Shown here: positions 43,582 to 52,439 of the stretch, one piece after another
How positions within the stretch are numbered: position 1 is the stretch's first letter
Layout: each line of letters begins with the position of its first letter
NCBI RefSeq assembly: GCF_900102515.1
Contig: NZ_FMVS01000006.1
Span: 1 to 64,000, forward strand
Origin: Butyrivibrio sp. INlla14
GTDB taxonomy: Bacteria; Bacillota; Clostridia; Lachnospirales; Lachnospiraceae
Direction of reading: 5' to 3'
DNA: 64,000 bases
The notes under the pieces: generated by a model
What the model was told of the DNA's origin: nothing
Seen by the model: only the letters and a program-made list of their open reading frames with translations
The model's database searches: none
Made by a program: the position numbers and the translations under genes

Positions 43582-44168
43582 TCATGGAAACAATTCTTAG
43601 TCTTGTAGGGCTTATGATTACAGCTTCACTTGTTAATAACGTAGTACTGAGTCAGTTCCTTGGACTTTGTCCTTTCCTTGGAGTTTCCAAGAAAACAGAT
43701 ACAGCACTTGGAATGGGCGGCGCATGTATCTTTGTTATAACACTGGCTTCACTTGTTTGTAGTATTATTTATAAGTTTATTCTTGATCCACTGGATCTGT
43801 CCTATCTTAGGACTATCGTATTTATCCTTGTAATTGCCATGCTGGTTCAGTTCGTTGAGATGATCCTGAAAAAATACATTGTATCTCTTTATCAGGCACT
43901 GGGAGTTTACCTTCCTCTTATCACAACAAACTGTGCAGTTCTTGGTGTAGCTATCAACAATGTAAATGATGGTTATACAATCCTTCAGAGTGTAGTAACC
44001 GGATTCGCTACAGCCGTTGGTTTCACAATTGCCATTGTTATCCTGGCTGGACTTCGTGAAAAGATGGAGTACAACGATATTCCTGCTCCATTTAAGGGAA
44101 TGCCACTGGTTCTTTTGACATCAGGTCTTATGGCTATTGCGTTTACTGGATTTAGCGCGTTGAAATAA
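43578..44168 (+). CDS. rnfA: Rnf complex subunit A
   Basis: 196 residues, six membrane helices, paralogous to RnfE, with NNVVLSQFLGLCPFLGVS and TTNCAVLGVAINNV holding the paired Cys. Starts either at 43578 (ATGA overlap with rnfE) or two codons later at 43584; ribosome binding site spacing does not decide between them. Confidence 0.97.
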   Translation: MIMETILSLVGLMITASLVNNVVLSQFLGLCPFLGVSKKTDTALGMGGACIFVITLASLVCSIIYKFILDPLDLSYLRTIVFILVIAMLVQFVEMILKKYIVSLYQALGVYLPLITTNCAVLGVAINNVNDGYTILQSVVTGFATAVGFTIAIVILAGLREKMEYNDIPAPFKGMPLVLLTSGLMAIAFTGFSALK

Positions 44169-44195
44169 AGGGGAATATTACAAGGAGAAAAGACT

Positions 44196-44993
44196 ATGAT
44201 TAGTGGAATACTAATTGCAACCTGCGTTGTGGCTGGTGTCGGAATTGTAATAGGTATAATCCTTGGCATAGCTGACATGAAGTTGCATGTAGATGTAGAT
44301 GAAAAGGAAGCCGCTATTTTAGAGGCTCTTCCTGGTAACAACTGTGGCGGTTGTGGATTTCCTGGCTGTTCTGGCTGTGCGGCAGCTATAGCTAAGGGAG
44401 AAGCTGCTGTCAATCAGTGTCCTGTTGGTGGTGCTCCTGTAGCAGCCCAGATTTCCGAGATCATGGGAATTGCAGCTATTGAATCCAAAAGGATGGTAGC
44501 TTTCGTACATTGCGGCGGTGACTGCGAGAAAGCCAAACAGCAGTATGAATACAGCGGAACTGCAGACTGTAGACTTCAGATGCAGGCTCCTGGCGGCGGC
44601 TCTAAGACATGCTCCTATGGATGCCTTGGCGGCGGAAGCTGCGTATCTGTTTGCCAGTTCGATGCAATCCACGTTGTAAACGGAATTGCAGTTGTTGATA
44701 AGGATTCCTGTAAGGCCTGCGGCAAGTGCATAGATATCTGCCCAAGACACCTTATAGACCTTATTCCTTATGATGCTGGCGAGGCTGTTGCCTGCAAGTC
44801 TCAGGATATGGGCAAGGCAGTCAACGGATATTGCTCAGTTGGCTGTATAGCTTGTCACATCTGTGAAAAGAACTGCCCATCTGGCGCAATTACTGTTGAA
44901 AACAATGTGGCTAGCATTGATCAGGACAAGTGTACAAAGTGTGGTACCTGCGTAGAGAAATGTCCAAAGAAAGCTATTAAAGCTATCTCATAA
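44196..44993 (+). CDS. rnfB: Rnf complex subunit B
   Basis: 265 residues: an N-terminal membrane helix, the four-Cys domain NNCGGCGFPGCSGCAA, a further Cys-rich segment, and ferredoxin-type clusters (CKACGKCIDICP, CIACHICEKNCP, CTKCGTCVEKCP). RnfB takes electrons from ferredoxin. Last gene of the operon, followed by a terminator. An AAGGAG site precedes the ATG. Confidence 0.97.
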   Translation: MISGILIATCVVAGVGIVIGIILGIADMKLHVDVDEKEAAILEALPGNNCGGCGFPGCSGCAAAIAKGEAAVNQCPVGGAPVAAQISEIMGIAAIESKRMVAFVHCGGDCEKAKQQYEYSGTADCRLQMQAPGGGSKTCSYGCLGGGSCVSVCQFDAIHVVNGIAVVDKDSCKACGKCIDICPRHLIDLIPYDAGEAVACKSQDMGKAVNGYCSVGCIACHICEKNCPSGAITVENNVASIDQDKCTKCGTCVEKCPKKAIKAIS

Positions 44994-45009
44994 TATATAT
45001 GAAATGTAA

Positions 45010-45054
45010 AAAGAGCTTCCGCTGCCTGACTAATTGGTGGTGGAAGCTCTTTTG
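45010..45054 (+). terminator. terminator after the rnf operon
   Basis: AAAGAGCTTCC and GGAAGCTCTTT form an 11-bp stem around a 21-base loop, followed by TTGTG. Probably partial, given the weak T-run. Confidence 0.75.
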
Positions 45055-45147
45055 TGATATAGCAACATGCTTTCTTACTTTCTTGTTGAATAAGGGAAGA
45101 TTAGTGTATAATTCATGAAGTGAGTGATTGTTTTGGAGGAAGCTTTT

Positions 45148-45531
45148 TTGAAGGAAAAGTTAGTTGGGAAAAATGATATTATCATGATCGGCGTACTTGT
45201 TTTGTGCGGAGCCATAATTGCTCTGGCACTACTACTTACAAGGCATGAAGGCAGTCAGGTTGTAGTGAGCGTTGATGGCAAAGAGATTGCAAGCTTTCCT
45301 CTGGATAAAGATATTACATATGAAATAGATGGGTATGAGGGTGGACACAACACTCTTATAATAAAAGATGGCCTTGCTTATATGTCAGATGCAAGTTGCC
45401 CGGATCATCTCTGCATGGGAATGGGCAAGATATCTAAAAATGGCCAGTCAATCATCTGCCTTCCAAACCGCGTTGTGGTGGAAATCAGAGACGCAGGAGG
45501 TAAGGCTCCCGAATATGATGTGGTAGGCTGA
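45148..45531 (+). CDS. NusG domain II-type protein
   Basis: 127 residues: a short basic N terminus, one membrane helix (~10-30) and a small beta-barrel NusG-II-like domain with CPDHLCMGMGKISKNGQSIICLPN, whose three Cys are conserved in this family. Such genes commonly sit next to rnf and the Gx transporter; a role in Rnf assembly or cofactor attachment is only inferred. The TTG at 45148 is favoured: GGAGGA lies seven bases before it and the protein then starts MKEKLVGKND. A GTG 24 bases upstream lies before that site. Confidence 0.8.
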   Translation: MKEKLVGKNDIIMIGVLVLCGAIIALALLLTRHEGSQVVVSVDGKEIASFPLDKDITYEIDGYEGGHNTLIIKDGLAYMSDASCPDHLCMGMGKISKNGQSIICLPNRVVVEIRDAGGKAPEYDVVG

Positions 45532-45625
45532 TGGTGATAGGATGAAAGTTGCCGGAATAATACATTAAAAGAAAGGGTTAATGCCTGATAATACCATGCA
45601 GAAGAGATTATGAGGCTGGAGATAA

Positions 45626-46123
45626 ATGAGAACAAAGAAGATTACGACAATTGGAATATTGATTGCTCTTGCGCTTATCTTAAGCTATGTGGAATCCCAG
45701 ATCCCGGCTTTTGTGGCGATACCTGGCATGAAACTTGGCCTTACCAACATAGTTGTTCTCACTACTCTTTATATACTTGATGTTAAAAGCGCAATGCTCA
45801 TAAATGTGATCAGGATCATCATCGTAGCAATACTCTTTGGAAGTGCCATGAGTTTTGCTTTTTCATTTGTAGGTGGAATGCTGAGCACAATAGTCATGAT
45901 CCTTCTTAAGAAAAGCGGCAGGATGAAGATAATTGGAGTCAGCGCTGCTGGAGGTATCACTCATAACATCGGCCAGATATTAACTGCAATGGTTCTTCTT
46001 GGAACCAAGGCTATTGCCTGGTATTTGCCGGTTTTGTGGATTTCTGGTATATTTAGCGGAGTTATCATAGGAATTATCGGAGGCCTTGTAACTGCAAGGC
46101 TTGGCAAGCTGGATCAGATTTGA
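45626..46123 (+). CDS. Gx transporter family / heptaprenyl diphosphate synthase component I-like membrane protein
   Basis: 165 residues, five to six membrane helices, with the signature SQIPAFVAIPGMKLGLTNIV and AAGGITHNIGQ of the Hpre_diP_synt_I (Gx transporter) family. It is related to S-components of ECF-type importers; the substrate is unknown. The NusG-II gene and rnf lie just upstream, the usual synteny in clostridia. Confidence 0.9.
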   Translation: MRTKKITTIGILIALALILSYVESQIPAFVAIPGMKLGLTNIVVLTTLYILDVKSAMLINVIRIIIVAILFGSAMSFAFSFVGGMLSTIVMILLKKSGRMKIIGVSAAGGITHNIGQILTAMVLLGTKAIAWYLPVLWISGIFSGVIIGIIGGLVTARLGKLDQI

Positions 46124-46212
46124 CTAAGTGCACTTATTTACTCTAATTGCCTGAATTGACACATAAATACAGCTCTTCACAAATTGTTCACAGGGGAATA
46201 GAAAATATTCTC

Positions 46213-46240
46213 TTGTGTTTTCTTTTTATTTCTGTATAAT
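46213..46240 (+). promoter_or_regulatory. promoter of the Cys/His-rich surface protein gene
   Basis: TTGTGT (46213-46218), 16 bases, TATAAT (46235-46240). A 160-base leader follows before the gene start at 46401, with no recognised riboswitch. Confidence 0.6.
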
Positions 46241-46400
46241 GATTTTTCGTCGGCATTCAGCTGACACTAAATCACGAGAATTCTCTCGATGATTTTCCAC
46301 ACAACAATTTTATAGTACGCGCGCAGAGAGCTTGCTATAAGAGGACTCTTTTTCTCTTTTGCTGCCGATGCTGCGCACGAAGAAAGGGAGAATGTGTAAA

Positions 46401-48404
46401 ATGAAATTCAAATTGTTTAGGAAAAAAGAGTCTAGTAACTCAATCAAGGTGCTTCTAAAGAAGCTCAAAAGACATGACACCAAGGTGGTGGCTGTAGCAG
46501 TCATCATTGCGCTGTTTCTAAGCGGAGGGCTTATCTATATCAGTACTCCGATAGTTGCCACAACTGCTACAGAGGAAATTGCAGAAAGCGGAAGACAATC
46601 AAGCAAGGAAACAACAGAAAAGCTAAATGAGATCAATAAATATCTGAATGAGCTTGATAAGGTGGTTACAAATAATCAAAAGAGCCTTAATACCATCACG
46701 CAAAATTCAGGCTATACAAGTTCCAAGGAAACCATTGATGCCACAGGTAAGACAACTAATACAATAAGCGAGAAGGTTACCACACTTGGCGGGTCTCTCA
46801 AGGAAGTCCACACAACAATTGAGAGTACAACAAGTAAGATAGAAGAGCTGAATAAGGCTTTGGAAAAGAATGATACAACCAACAAGCAGCAACTTGAAAA
46901 AGATTTTGCTCAGGTCAACCAGGACCTTGCCAAGATCAATACACAGTATGAGGAGGCCAAAAAGCAGAACAAGGAACTTATTGAGAAACTTCAAAAGGAT
47001 ATGACTGATGGCGATAAAAAGCTTGGTGACAGTTCAACTGAGAATCATAAAGCTCTTTTAAAGGAGCTTGAGACCATGGATAAGAGCATGGAGGAAAAGA
47101 ATACTAAGACCATCGAGACTTTCCAGGGGGACATTGCAAAGCTTAGTGAAAGCATGGATAAACAGCTTGAAGTAATAAATACTTCTGTAAATACCATGAA
47201 TAGCTCTATGAATTCGGGCTTAGGCGAATTAAAGGAATATGTCGGCAATGTGGCAGGCGGCATTAACGGAAGGCTTGACCAGGTTTTTCAATCTGTGAGT
47301 GATGGTAAAAAGTTATTGGCATCCACATTGCTCACTAAGGGAATCGTAATCAATGAGGATGCCACATTTCAGGAGATCAGCAAGGCTATCATGGACATTC
47401 CTACTACGATCACTGTTCAGGAGATGACAGGAACAGTTGTCTATGACAAGCACTTTCATACGGATGGAAAGGGCACTGAGTGCAATGAACATCACGTCTC
47501 TATTGATAGAATGGGCGGCTGCTATAAAAAACCTTACTATCATGTCCATGATTCCAGCTGTTACAGAACAAGCATTAGCTACAGCTACTACACTAAACAG
47601 GAAACATATGTACAACATTGGGCAAGAGATGAAAATGGCCATGCTATTTTTAGATATGAATGCAGAAACTGTCATTCTTCCTTTGAAAGTACAGATGGTG
47701 AGCATCTGGAGTATGCAAGTACTTATGATCAGGCTCGCAGAAGAGATGGTACCGGAATCAAGGAACATGTAAATCAGGTTCTTGTATGTGGCAAGAATGG
47801 TAGTACTCTTGAAGGTTATAGCTGCTCCTGCGGTTATCTCCACGGACAAATCCTAGCGGCGCACATCGATTATAGTATGAACAAAAATCTAAAGTCTCTT
47901 CCTGATATAGAGCAGTCTCACATGGCTGTACAGGCGCCTGGTGCTGGTAAGGCTATGGATGCGCTTATGCTTCTTACAGATATGGACATGAGTGCAGGGG
48001 AAAAAGATATTACATTGGAAAAAGAATTATCTGGGTCCGAAAATGTCAGCGTAGCAGAGCCTGAGGGAAAAGAGAATTCTGATCAGGCAGGAAATTTAGA
48101 TTCATTAGAGGAAAATGCTGACGGCAAAAATGCAGGCGGCAAAAATGCAGGCGATAAAGCTCAGGGCGAAAAAGCCGCAGGTGATACAGCTGCAGATAAT
48201 ACAGAATCTACAAATAAAGAATCAGGGAATATGAATGAATGCGATTCCTCAAAACAGAGTAACGAAGATATGCCTGGAAATATAGGAGGTAGCTCTTTTG
48301 CTGAGAATGAAGAGAATGAAGAACAAAAGAAACAGAATTCCAATACTAGTACTGAAGGTAATACGAATGCTGATAATACTCTGCAGGACAATATAGCTCA
48401 GTAA
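46401..48404 (+). CDS. large membrane-anchored coiled-coil protein with Cys/His-rich domain
   Basis: About 667 residues. A basic N terminus precedes one membrane helix (~28-47). Residues ~55-300 are a long coiled coil rich in Lys, Glu, Thr and Gln. A short motif GKKLLASTLLTKGI...ATFQEISKAI recalls segments in phage tail and surface proteins. Residues ~340-490 hold many Cys and His (CNEHH, HVHDSSC, CRNCHSSFE, CSCGYLHG) that could bind zinc or form disulfides. The C-terminal ~140 residues are an acidic low-complexity tail. The start at 46401 has GGGAG ten bases upstream; an ATG nine bases earlier is too close to it. No family recognised; the topology suggests a surface or envelope role. Confidence 0.75.
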   Translation: MKFKLFRKKESSNSIKVLLKKLKRHDTKVVAVAVIIALFLSGGLIYISTPIVATTATEEIAESGRQSSKETTEKLNEINKYLNELDKVVTNNQKSLNTITQNSGYTSSKETIDATGKTTNTISEKVTTLGGSLKEVHTTIESTTSKIEELNKALEKNDTTNKQQLEKDFAQVNQDLAKINTQYEEAKKQNKELIEKLQKDMTDGDKKLGDSSTENHKALLKELETMDKSMEEKNTKTIETFQGDIAKLSESMDKQLEVINTSVNTMNSSMNSGLGELKEYVGNVAGGINGRLDQVFQSVSDGKKLLASTLLTKGIVINEDATFQEISKAIMDIPTTITVQEMTGTVVYDKHFHTDGKGTECNEHHVSIDRMGGCYKKPYYHVHDSSCYRTSISYSYYTKQETYVQHWARDENGHAIFRYECRNCHSSFESTDGEHLEYASTYDQARRRDGTGIKEHVNQVLVCGKNGSTLEGYSCSCGYLHGQILAAHIDYSMNKNLKSLPDIEQSHMAVQAPGAGKAMDALMLLTDMDMSAGEKDITLEKELSGSENVSVAEPEGKENSDQAGNLDSLEENADGKNAGGKNAGDKAQGEKAAGDTAADNTESTNKESGNMNECDSSKQSNEDMPGNIGGSSFAENEENEEQKKQNSNTSTEGNTNADNTLQDNIAQ

Positions 48405-48407
48405 TGT

Positions 48408-48479
48408 GTTAACCATGTTTAACATACAAAAGCCCGTATTTAGTGCCTTCTTGACATTCTTTCTGCCTGTGCTTACAAT
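48408..48479 (+). promoter_or_regulatory. operator-like palindrome and promoter of the CobW pair
   Basis: GTTAACCATGTTTAAC (48408-48423; 14 of 16 positions symmetric) lies just after the upstream stop. The promoter is TTGACA (48451-48456), 17 bases, TACAAT (48474-48479), a near-consensus match. The palindrome lies about 28 bases upstream of the -35, where an activator or repressor could bind. It does not match the known Zur or Fur boxes well. Confidence 0.65.
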
Positions 48480-48532
48480 GTAGTTTGTTGTAGTGTTTAT
48501 AGCACAGATATTGTGCAGAATGGAGCGATAAA

Positions 48533-49741
48533 ATGACAAAAATAGATATTATTTCAGGCTTTTTGGGAGCTGGTAAGACAACTCTCATCAAGAAGCTTTT
48601 AAAGGAAGCATTAAATGGAACTAAGGTTGTTCTTATCGAGAACGAGTTTGGCGAGATCGGTATCGATGGCGGTTTCCTCAAGGAAGCTGGAATTGAGATC
48701 ACAGAGATGAATTCAGGATGTATCTGCTGTTCACTTGTCGGAGATTTTGAGACATCACTTAAGCAGGTAATGGAGCAGTATGCACCAGAGAGAATTCTTA
48801 TCGAGCCTTCAGGAGTAGGCAAACTTTCTGATGTTATGAGAGCTATTCAGAATATTGCAGAGGGCAGCTCAGATATGGAGCTTAACAGTGCTGTTACTGT
48901 TGTAGACGTTTCTAAGGCCAAGGTTTATATCAAGAACTTCGGCGAGTTCTTCATCAACCAGATTGAGAATGCAGGAACAATCATCCTTACAAGAACAGAC
49001 AAGGCTGATCAGAAGAAGATCGAGGATGCTGTAGAGCTTATCCGTCAGCACAATGACAAGGCAACTATCATTACTACTCCTCTTGATCAGATTACAGGTA
49101 AAGAGATCCTTGATACCTTCGAGGGTAACAACGACCTTGAGGCAGAACTTCTCAGACAGGTTATGGAGGAAGAAGAACATCACCACCATCATCATCATGA
49201 TCACGGCAGCCACAAGGTTGTTAATGAGGACGGTTCTGTAGTTTATAAGGCACATCATCACGACGATGATGAGGAGTGCGATGATGAAGAGTGCAGCTGT
49301 CACCATCATCACCATGATCATGACGAGGACGAGCACGAGCATGAGCATCACCACCACCACGATCATGATGAGGATGAGCACGAGCATGAGCACCATCATC
49401 ACCACGATCATGATGAGGATGAGCACGAGCATGAGCACCATCACGACCATGATCACGCAGCTCATGATGTATTTACAAGCTGGGGAATGGAAACACCTCT
49501 TAAATACACCAAGGATGAGATTGAGAAGATGCTTGGTCAGCTTGAGGATGAAGAGAAATTTGGTATCGTTCTTCGTACTAAGGGTGTTGTTCCTACAGCA
49601 GATGGACAGTGGATTGAATTCGACTATGTTCCTGGAGAAGCAGATGTTAGAGACGGTGCAGCTGATGTAACAGGTAAATTCTGCGTTATCGGTTCACAGC
49701 TCAAGGAAGATAATCTCGAGAAGTTGTTTAGAAGATTATGA
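48533..49741 (+). CDS. CobW/COG0523-family metal-chaperone GTPase with long His/Asp-rich region
   Basis: 402 residues. Walker A is GFLGAGKTT (9-17) and the metal-binding CxCC motif is C63-I-C65-C66 (SGCICCSL). Walker B-type EPSG and the NRTDKAD-like RTDKAD follow. Between the GTPase and the CobW C-terminal domain is a ~95-residue insertion (~215-310) of His clusters alternating with Asp/Glu, arranged in three near-repeats, which could bind many zinc, nickel or cobalt ions. The C-terminal domain (~315-402) has FGIVLRTKGVVP and WIEFDYVPGE. COG0523 proteins deliver metals to enzymes or manage zinc shortage. It overlaps or abuts the next gene, a second GTPase of the same family. Confidence 0.93.
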   Translation: MTKIDIISGFLGAGKTTLIKKLLKEALNGTKVVLIENEFGEIGIDGGFLKEAGIEITEMNSGCICCSLVGDFETSLKQVMEQYAPERILIEPSGVGKLSDVMRAIQNIAEGSSDMELNSAVTVVDVSKAKVYIKNFGEFFINQIENAGTIILTRTDKADQKKIEDAVELIRQHNDKATIITTPLDQITGKEILDTFEGNNDLEAELLRQVMEEEEHHHHHHHDHGSHKVVNEDGSVVYKAHHHDDDEECDDEECSCHHHHHDHDEDEHEHEHHHHHDHDEDEHEHEHHHHHDHDEDEHEHEHHHDHDHAAHDVFTSWGMETPLKYTKDEIEKMLGQLEDEEKFGIVLRTKGVVPTADGQWIEFDYVPGEADVRDGAADVTGKFCVIGSQLKEDNLEKLFRRL

Positions 49742-49755
49742 TTAGGAGATCCAAA

Positions 49756-50697
49756 TTGAAACCAGTATATATTATCAATGGATTTTTAGACAGCGGAAAG
49801 ACAGATTTCTTCCGCTATACAATAGCTCAGCCATACTTTAGGACTAAGGGTAAGACTCTTTTGATAGTCTGTGAAGATGGTGAGAATGACTATGAGGAGA
49901 AGCTCCTTAAGGCTACTAATACTGTAGTAGAACGCATAGAGGAGGAAGAGGATTTTAATCCTGATGCACTTGTTGCTCTTGATGCCAAGCACAATCCAGA
50001 GCGTATTCTTGTTGAGTACAATGGTATGTGGAATTTCAAGAACATGAGACTTCCTGCTATGTGGAATCTTGAGCAGCAGATCACAGTGATTGACGGATCA
50101 AGCTTTGAGTTGTATTTCAACAATATGAAGTCACTTCTTGCTGAGCAGATCCGTAATTCTGATCTTATTCTCTTTAACAGATGTGATGGCCTTGAGGATC
50201 TTGCATCTTATAAGAGAAATGTTAAGGCCATCAATCAGAAGGCTGACATCATCTTCGAGGACAAGAATGGAGAAGTGGATGTGACTCTTGATGAGGATCT
50301 TCCATTTGATCTTAATGCAGATCCTATTGACCTTAACAATTATGGATATGGAATGTTCTATCTTGATGCTCTTGATCACGTTGATAGATACGAAGGCAAG
50401 ACTGTTAGATTTAAAGGAATGGTTCTTAAGCCAGAAGAGTTCCCTGAGAACAGATTTGTTCCTGGCAGAATGGCCATGACTTGTTGCGCTCAGGATATGC
50501 AGTTTTTGGGCTTTGCCTGTGAATATGAGGATACCAAGTCTCTTAATGAGAAGGAATGGGTTCTTGTCACAGCCAAGGTTGTAAAAGAGTATGTAGCTGA
50601 GTATCAGGGAGAGGGCCCTGTACTTAAGGCTATTTCCGTCGAGAAGACAACTGAGCCTGCTAATACTGTAATCGATTTTTCTAATCCAGAGCAGTAA
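49756..50697 (+). CDS. CobW-like GTPase fused to a YcgQ/TIGR03943-type domain
   Basis: 313 residues from TTG at 49756 (MKPVYIINGF), with AGGAG about eight bases before it; an ATG at 49738 overlaps the previous stop but is less family-like. P-loop GFLDSGKT (9-16); the CxCC metal motif of the partner is absent, replaced by LLIVCEDGENDYEE. The C-terminal ~110 residues (GKTVRFKGMVLKPEEFPENRF...MTCCAQD...GFACEY) resemble the soluble domain of the DUF1980/TIGR03943 YcgQ-like proteins, normally encoded beside a permease and often zinc-controlled. The gene pair suggests that the two GTPases work together in metal handling. Confidence 0.8.
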   Translation: MKPVYIINGFLDSGKTDFFRYTIAQPYFRTKGKTLLIVCEDGENDYEEKLLKATNTVVERIEEEEDFNPDALVALDAKHNPERILVEYNGMWNFKNMRLPAMWNLEQQITVIDGSSFELYFNNMKSLLAEQIRNSDLILFNRCDGLEDLASYKRNVKAINQKADIIFEDKNGEVDVTLDEDLPFDLNADPIDLNNYGYGMFYLDALDHVDRYEGKTVRFKGMVLKPEEFPENRFVPGRMAMTCCAQDMQFLGFACEYEDTKSLNEKEWVLVTAKVVKEYVAEYQGEGPVLKAISVEKTTEPANTVIDFSNPEQ

Positions 50698-50789
50698 GAG
50701 TTATTTTTTGAAATCTATATCTGGCATTTTGCTTTTTGGCAGGATGCCAGATTATTTACTATAACGAAAACCATAAATGTGTGGGGGTA

Positions 50790-51827
50790 ATGGTGTTTAA
50801 TTATAATATTATTCAGTGGCTATTTCTGTTTTTCTTTTATAGTTTCTGCGGCTGGTGTTGGGAATCCGCGTATGTTTCTATTTTGGAAAAGAGATTTGTC
50901 AACAGGGGCTTTATGAGAGGGCCATTTTTGCCTTTATATGGATGCGGAGGTGCTATGATGCTGATCGTGTCCAAGCCTTATTATGACAATATTTTTCTTG
51001 TTTACATCGCAGGCTGTATTGGAGCTACAATACTGGAGTACCTGACAGGCGTCCTTATGGAGACTCTTTTTAAAGTCAGATATTGGACCTATGATCACAA
51101 AAAGTTTAATTATAAGGGCTATATCTGTCTGGAATCATCTTTGTTCTGGGGCGTATGCACAGTTGTATTTTCGCATTTTCTTCAGCTTCCCATAGAAAAG
51201 CTTCTTTTAGCTATTCCGATGAATATTTTATCCATCGTAACTATTATCCTTACCGTGATAAATAGTTGCGACTTTATGCTTGCTTTTAAGACTGCTATTG
51301 AGCTTAGAGATGTCCTTATGTACATGGATAAGGCTAGAGAAGAGATGCGCAGGATGCAGAGGCGTCTTGATGTCATCATTGCCTTTAGAGGTGAGGATGT
51401 CAAGGAGGTTAAGGACGGAATCGGTTCTAGAATGGAAAATCTTGGCAATAAGGCCTATGAGCTTGGCTTTGGCCTTAGCAGTAAGGTTGGCGAGATTGGA
51501 AATGGCATAGGCAGCAGGCTTGATGTTTTAGGATCGTCTCTTGAGAAATCTTTCAGCACAGTCAGGGAAAAGATAATGTCGAGCCCCTCAGATTATGTGC
51601 TTGGAGTGAGAGAAGAAGTATCAGAATTATATGCCAAGTATCGTATTATCAAGGATAGGATGACTCCTGCCCCTGTTAAGAACTTCTTTGAATGGTACAA
51701 GGAGCGCACAATTATGGGCAACCCAACCATGTCCTCTGAAAAGTTTAAGTTTAGTCTTGAGGAGATAAAAGAAAAGATCTCTATGAGGGATAAGGGTTCT
51801 GATGAAAGTGAGTTGAAAGAAGAGTAG
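50790..51827 (+). CDS. ABC_trans_CmpB-type membrane protein
   Basis: About 345 residues. The N-terminal ~150 are five membrane helices with FFFYSFCGWCWESAYVSI and RGFMRGPFLPLYGCGG, the signature of the CmpB/DUF1113 family of putative ABC permeases. The second half is a helical, partly amphipathic region with repeated GIGSRMENLGNKAYELG-type segments that may form a coiled coil. The start is ATG 50790 or GTG 50793; the ribosome binding site is a poor GGGGGT. Function unknown. It ends before a bidirectional terminator. Confidence 0.8.
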   Translation: MVFNYNIIQWLFLFFFYSFCGWCWESAYVSILEKRFVNRGFMRGPFLPLYGCGGAMMLIVSKPYYDNIFLVYIAGCIGATILEYLTGVLMETLFKVRYWTYDHKKFNYKGYICLESSLFWGVCTVVFSHFLQLPIEKLLLAIPMNILSIVTIILTVINSCDFMLAFKTAIELRDVLMYMDKAREEMRRMQRRLDVIIAFRGEDVKEVKDGIGSRMENLGNKAYELGFGLSSKVGEIGNGIGSRLDVLGSSLEKSFSTVREKIMSSPSDYVLGVREEVSELYAKYRIIKDRMTPAPVKNFFEWYKERTIMGNPTMSSEKFKFSLEEIKEKISMRDKGSDESELKEE

Positions 51828-51883
51828 CAGAAAAGACAAGCATAAATATAAGCAAAGAAAATATAAGAAAAAATGAAATAAAT

Positions 51884-51917
51884 AAAACCTCGTGTCGGTG
51901 AGAAGACACGAGGTTTT
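51884..51917. terminator. bidirectional terminator
   Basis: AAAACCTCGTGTC and GACACGAGGTTTT, a perfect 13-bp stem with an eight-base loop, between the convergent CmpB-like gene and rpsT. Confidence 0.92.
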
Positions 51918-51958
51918 AATTGTTGTATAAAAACTTTTTTATGATTATCTGAAAGAAG

Positions 51959-52222
51959 TTAAGCCATCTTGTTTACAGCCTGAGCAAGACGAGAAACTTT
52001 TCTAGAAGCTGTGTTCTTCTTGAATACGCCCTTTGACTCAGCCTTGTCGATAGCAGATGTAGCAGCAAGAAGTGCCTTAGCAGCCTCTTCCTTGTTACCA
52101 GCCTCAACAGCAGCGCGAACCTTCTTAACCTCAGTCTTAACAGCAGACTTGATCATCTGGTTTCTAGCAGCCTTCTTCTCGTTAACTAAAATTCTCTTCT
52201 TGGCGGATTTAATATTAGCCAT
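51959..52222 (-). CDS. rpsT: 30S ribosomal protein S20
   Basis: 87 residues, Lys- and Ala-rich helical hairpin protein that binds 16S rRNA. It starts [20 protein letters not shown] and contains the typical [32 protein letters not shown] precedes the ATG at 52222; seven extra in-frame residues upstream are not part of the protein. It is divergent from lepA, a common arrangement in Firmicutes. Confidence 0.97.
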   Translation of the reverse strand: MANIKSAKKRILVNEKKAARNQMIKSAVKTEVKKVRAAVEAGNKEEAAKALLAATSAIDKAESKGVFKKNTASRKVSRLAQAVNKMA

Positions 52223-52439
52223 AATTACCTCCGATATACGCAAAAATTTATGAAATCATGTTCGTGTGCGCATTAAGCCGGACACGGACAGTTAATGCCA
52301 CATACGGATTATATATTAGACTATATTCAAGATGATGTCAAGAGAGTTGCTTATTTTTTATGGATTTTTAGACGCTTACATGATATGATGATGTGAGCTA
52401 ATTTTGACAATAATTATGTATAGAATAGAGGAATTAATT

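Noticed and set aside
48869-49465. A 198-residue Met/Val-rich open frame antisense to the CobW gene
   Set aside because: It is the reverse of His/Asp codon runs; the plus-strand frame has clear GTPase motifs.
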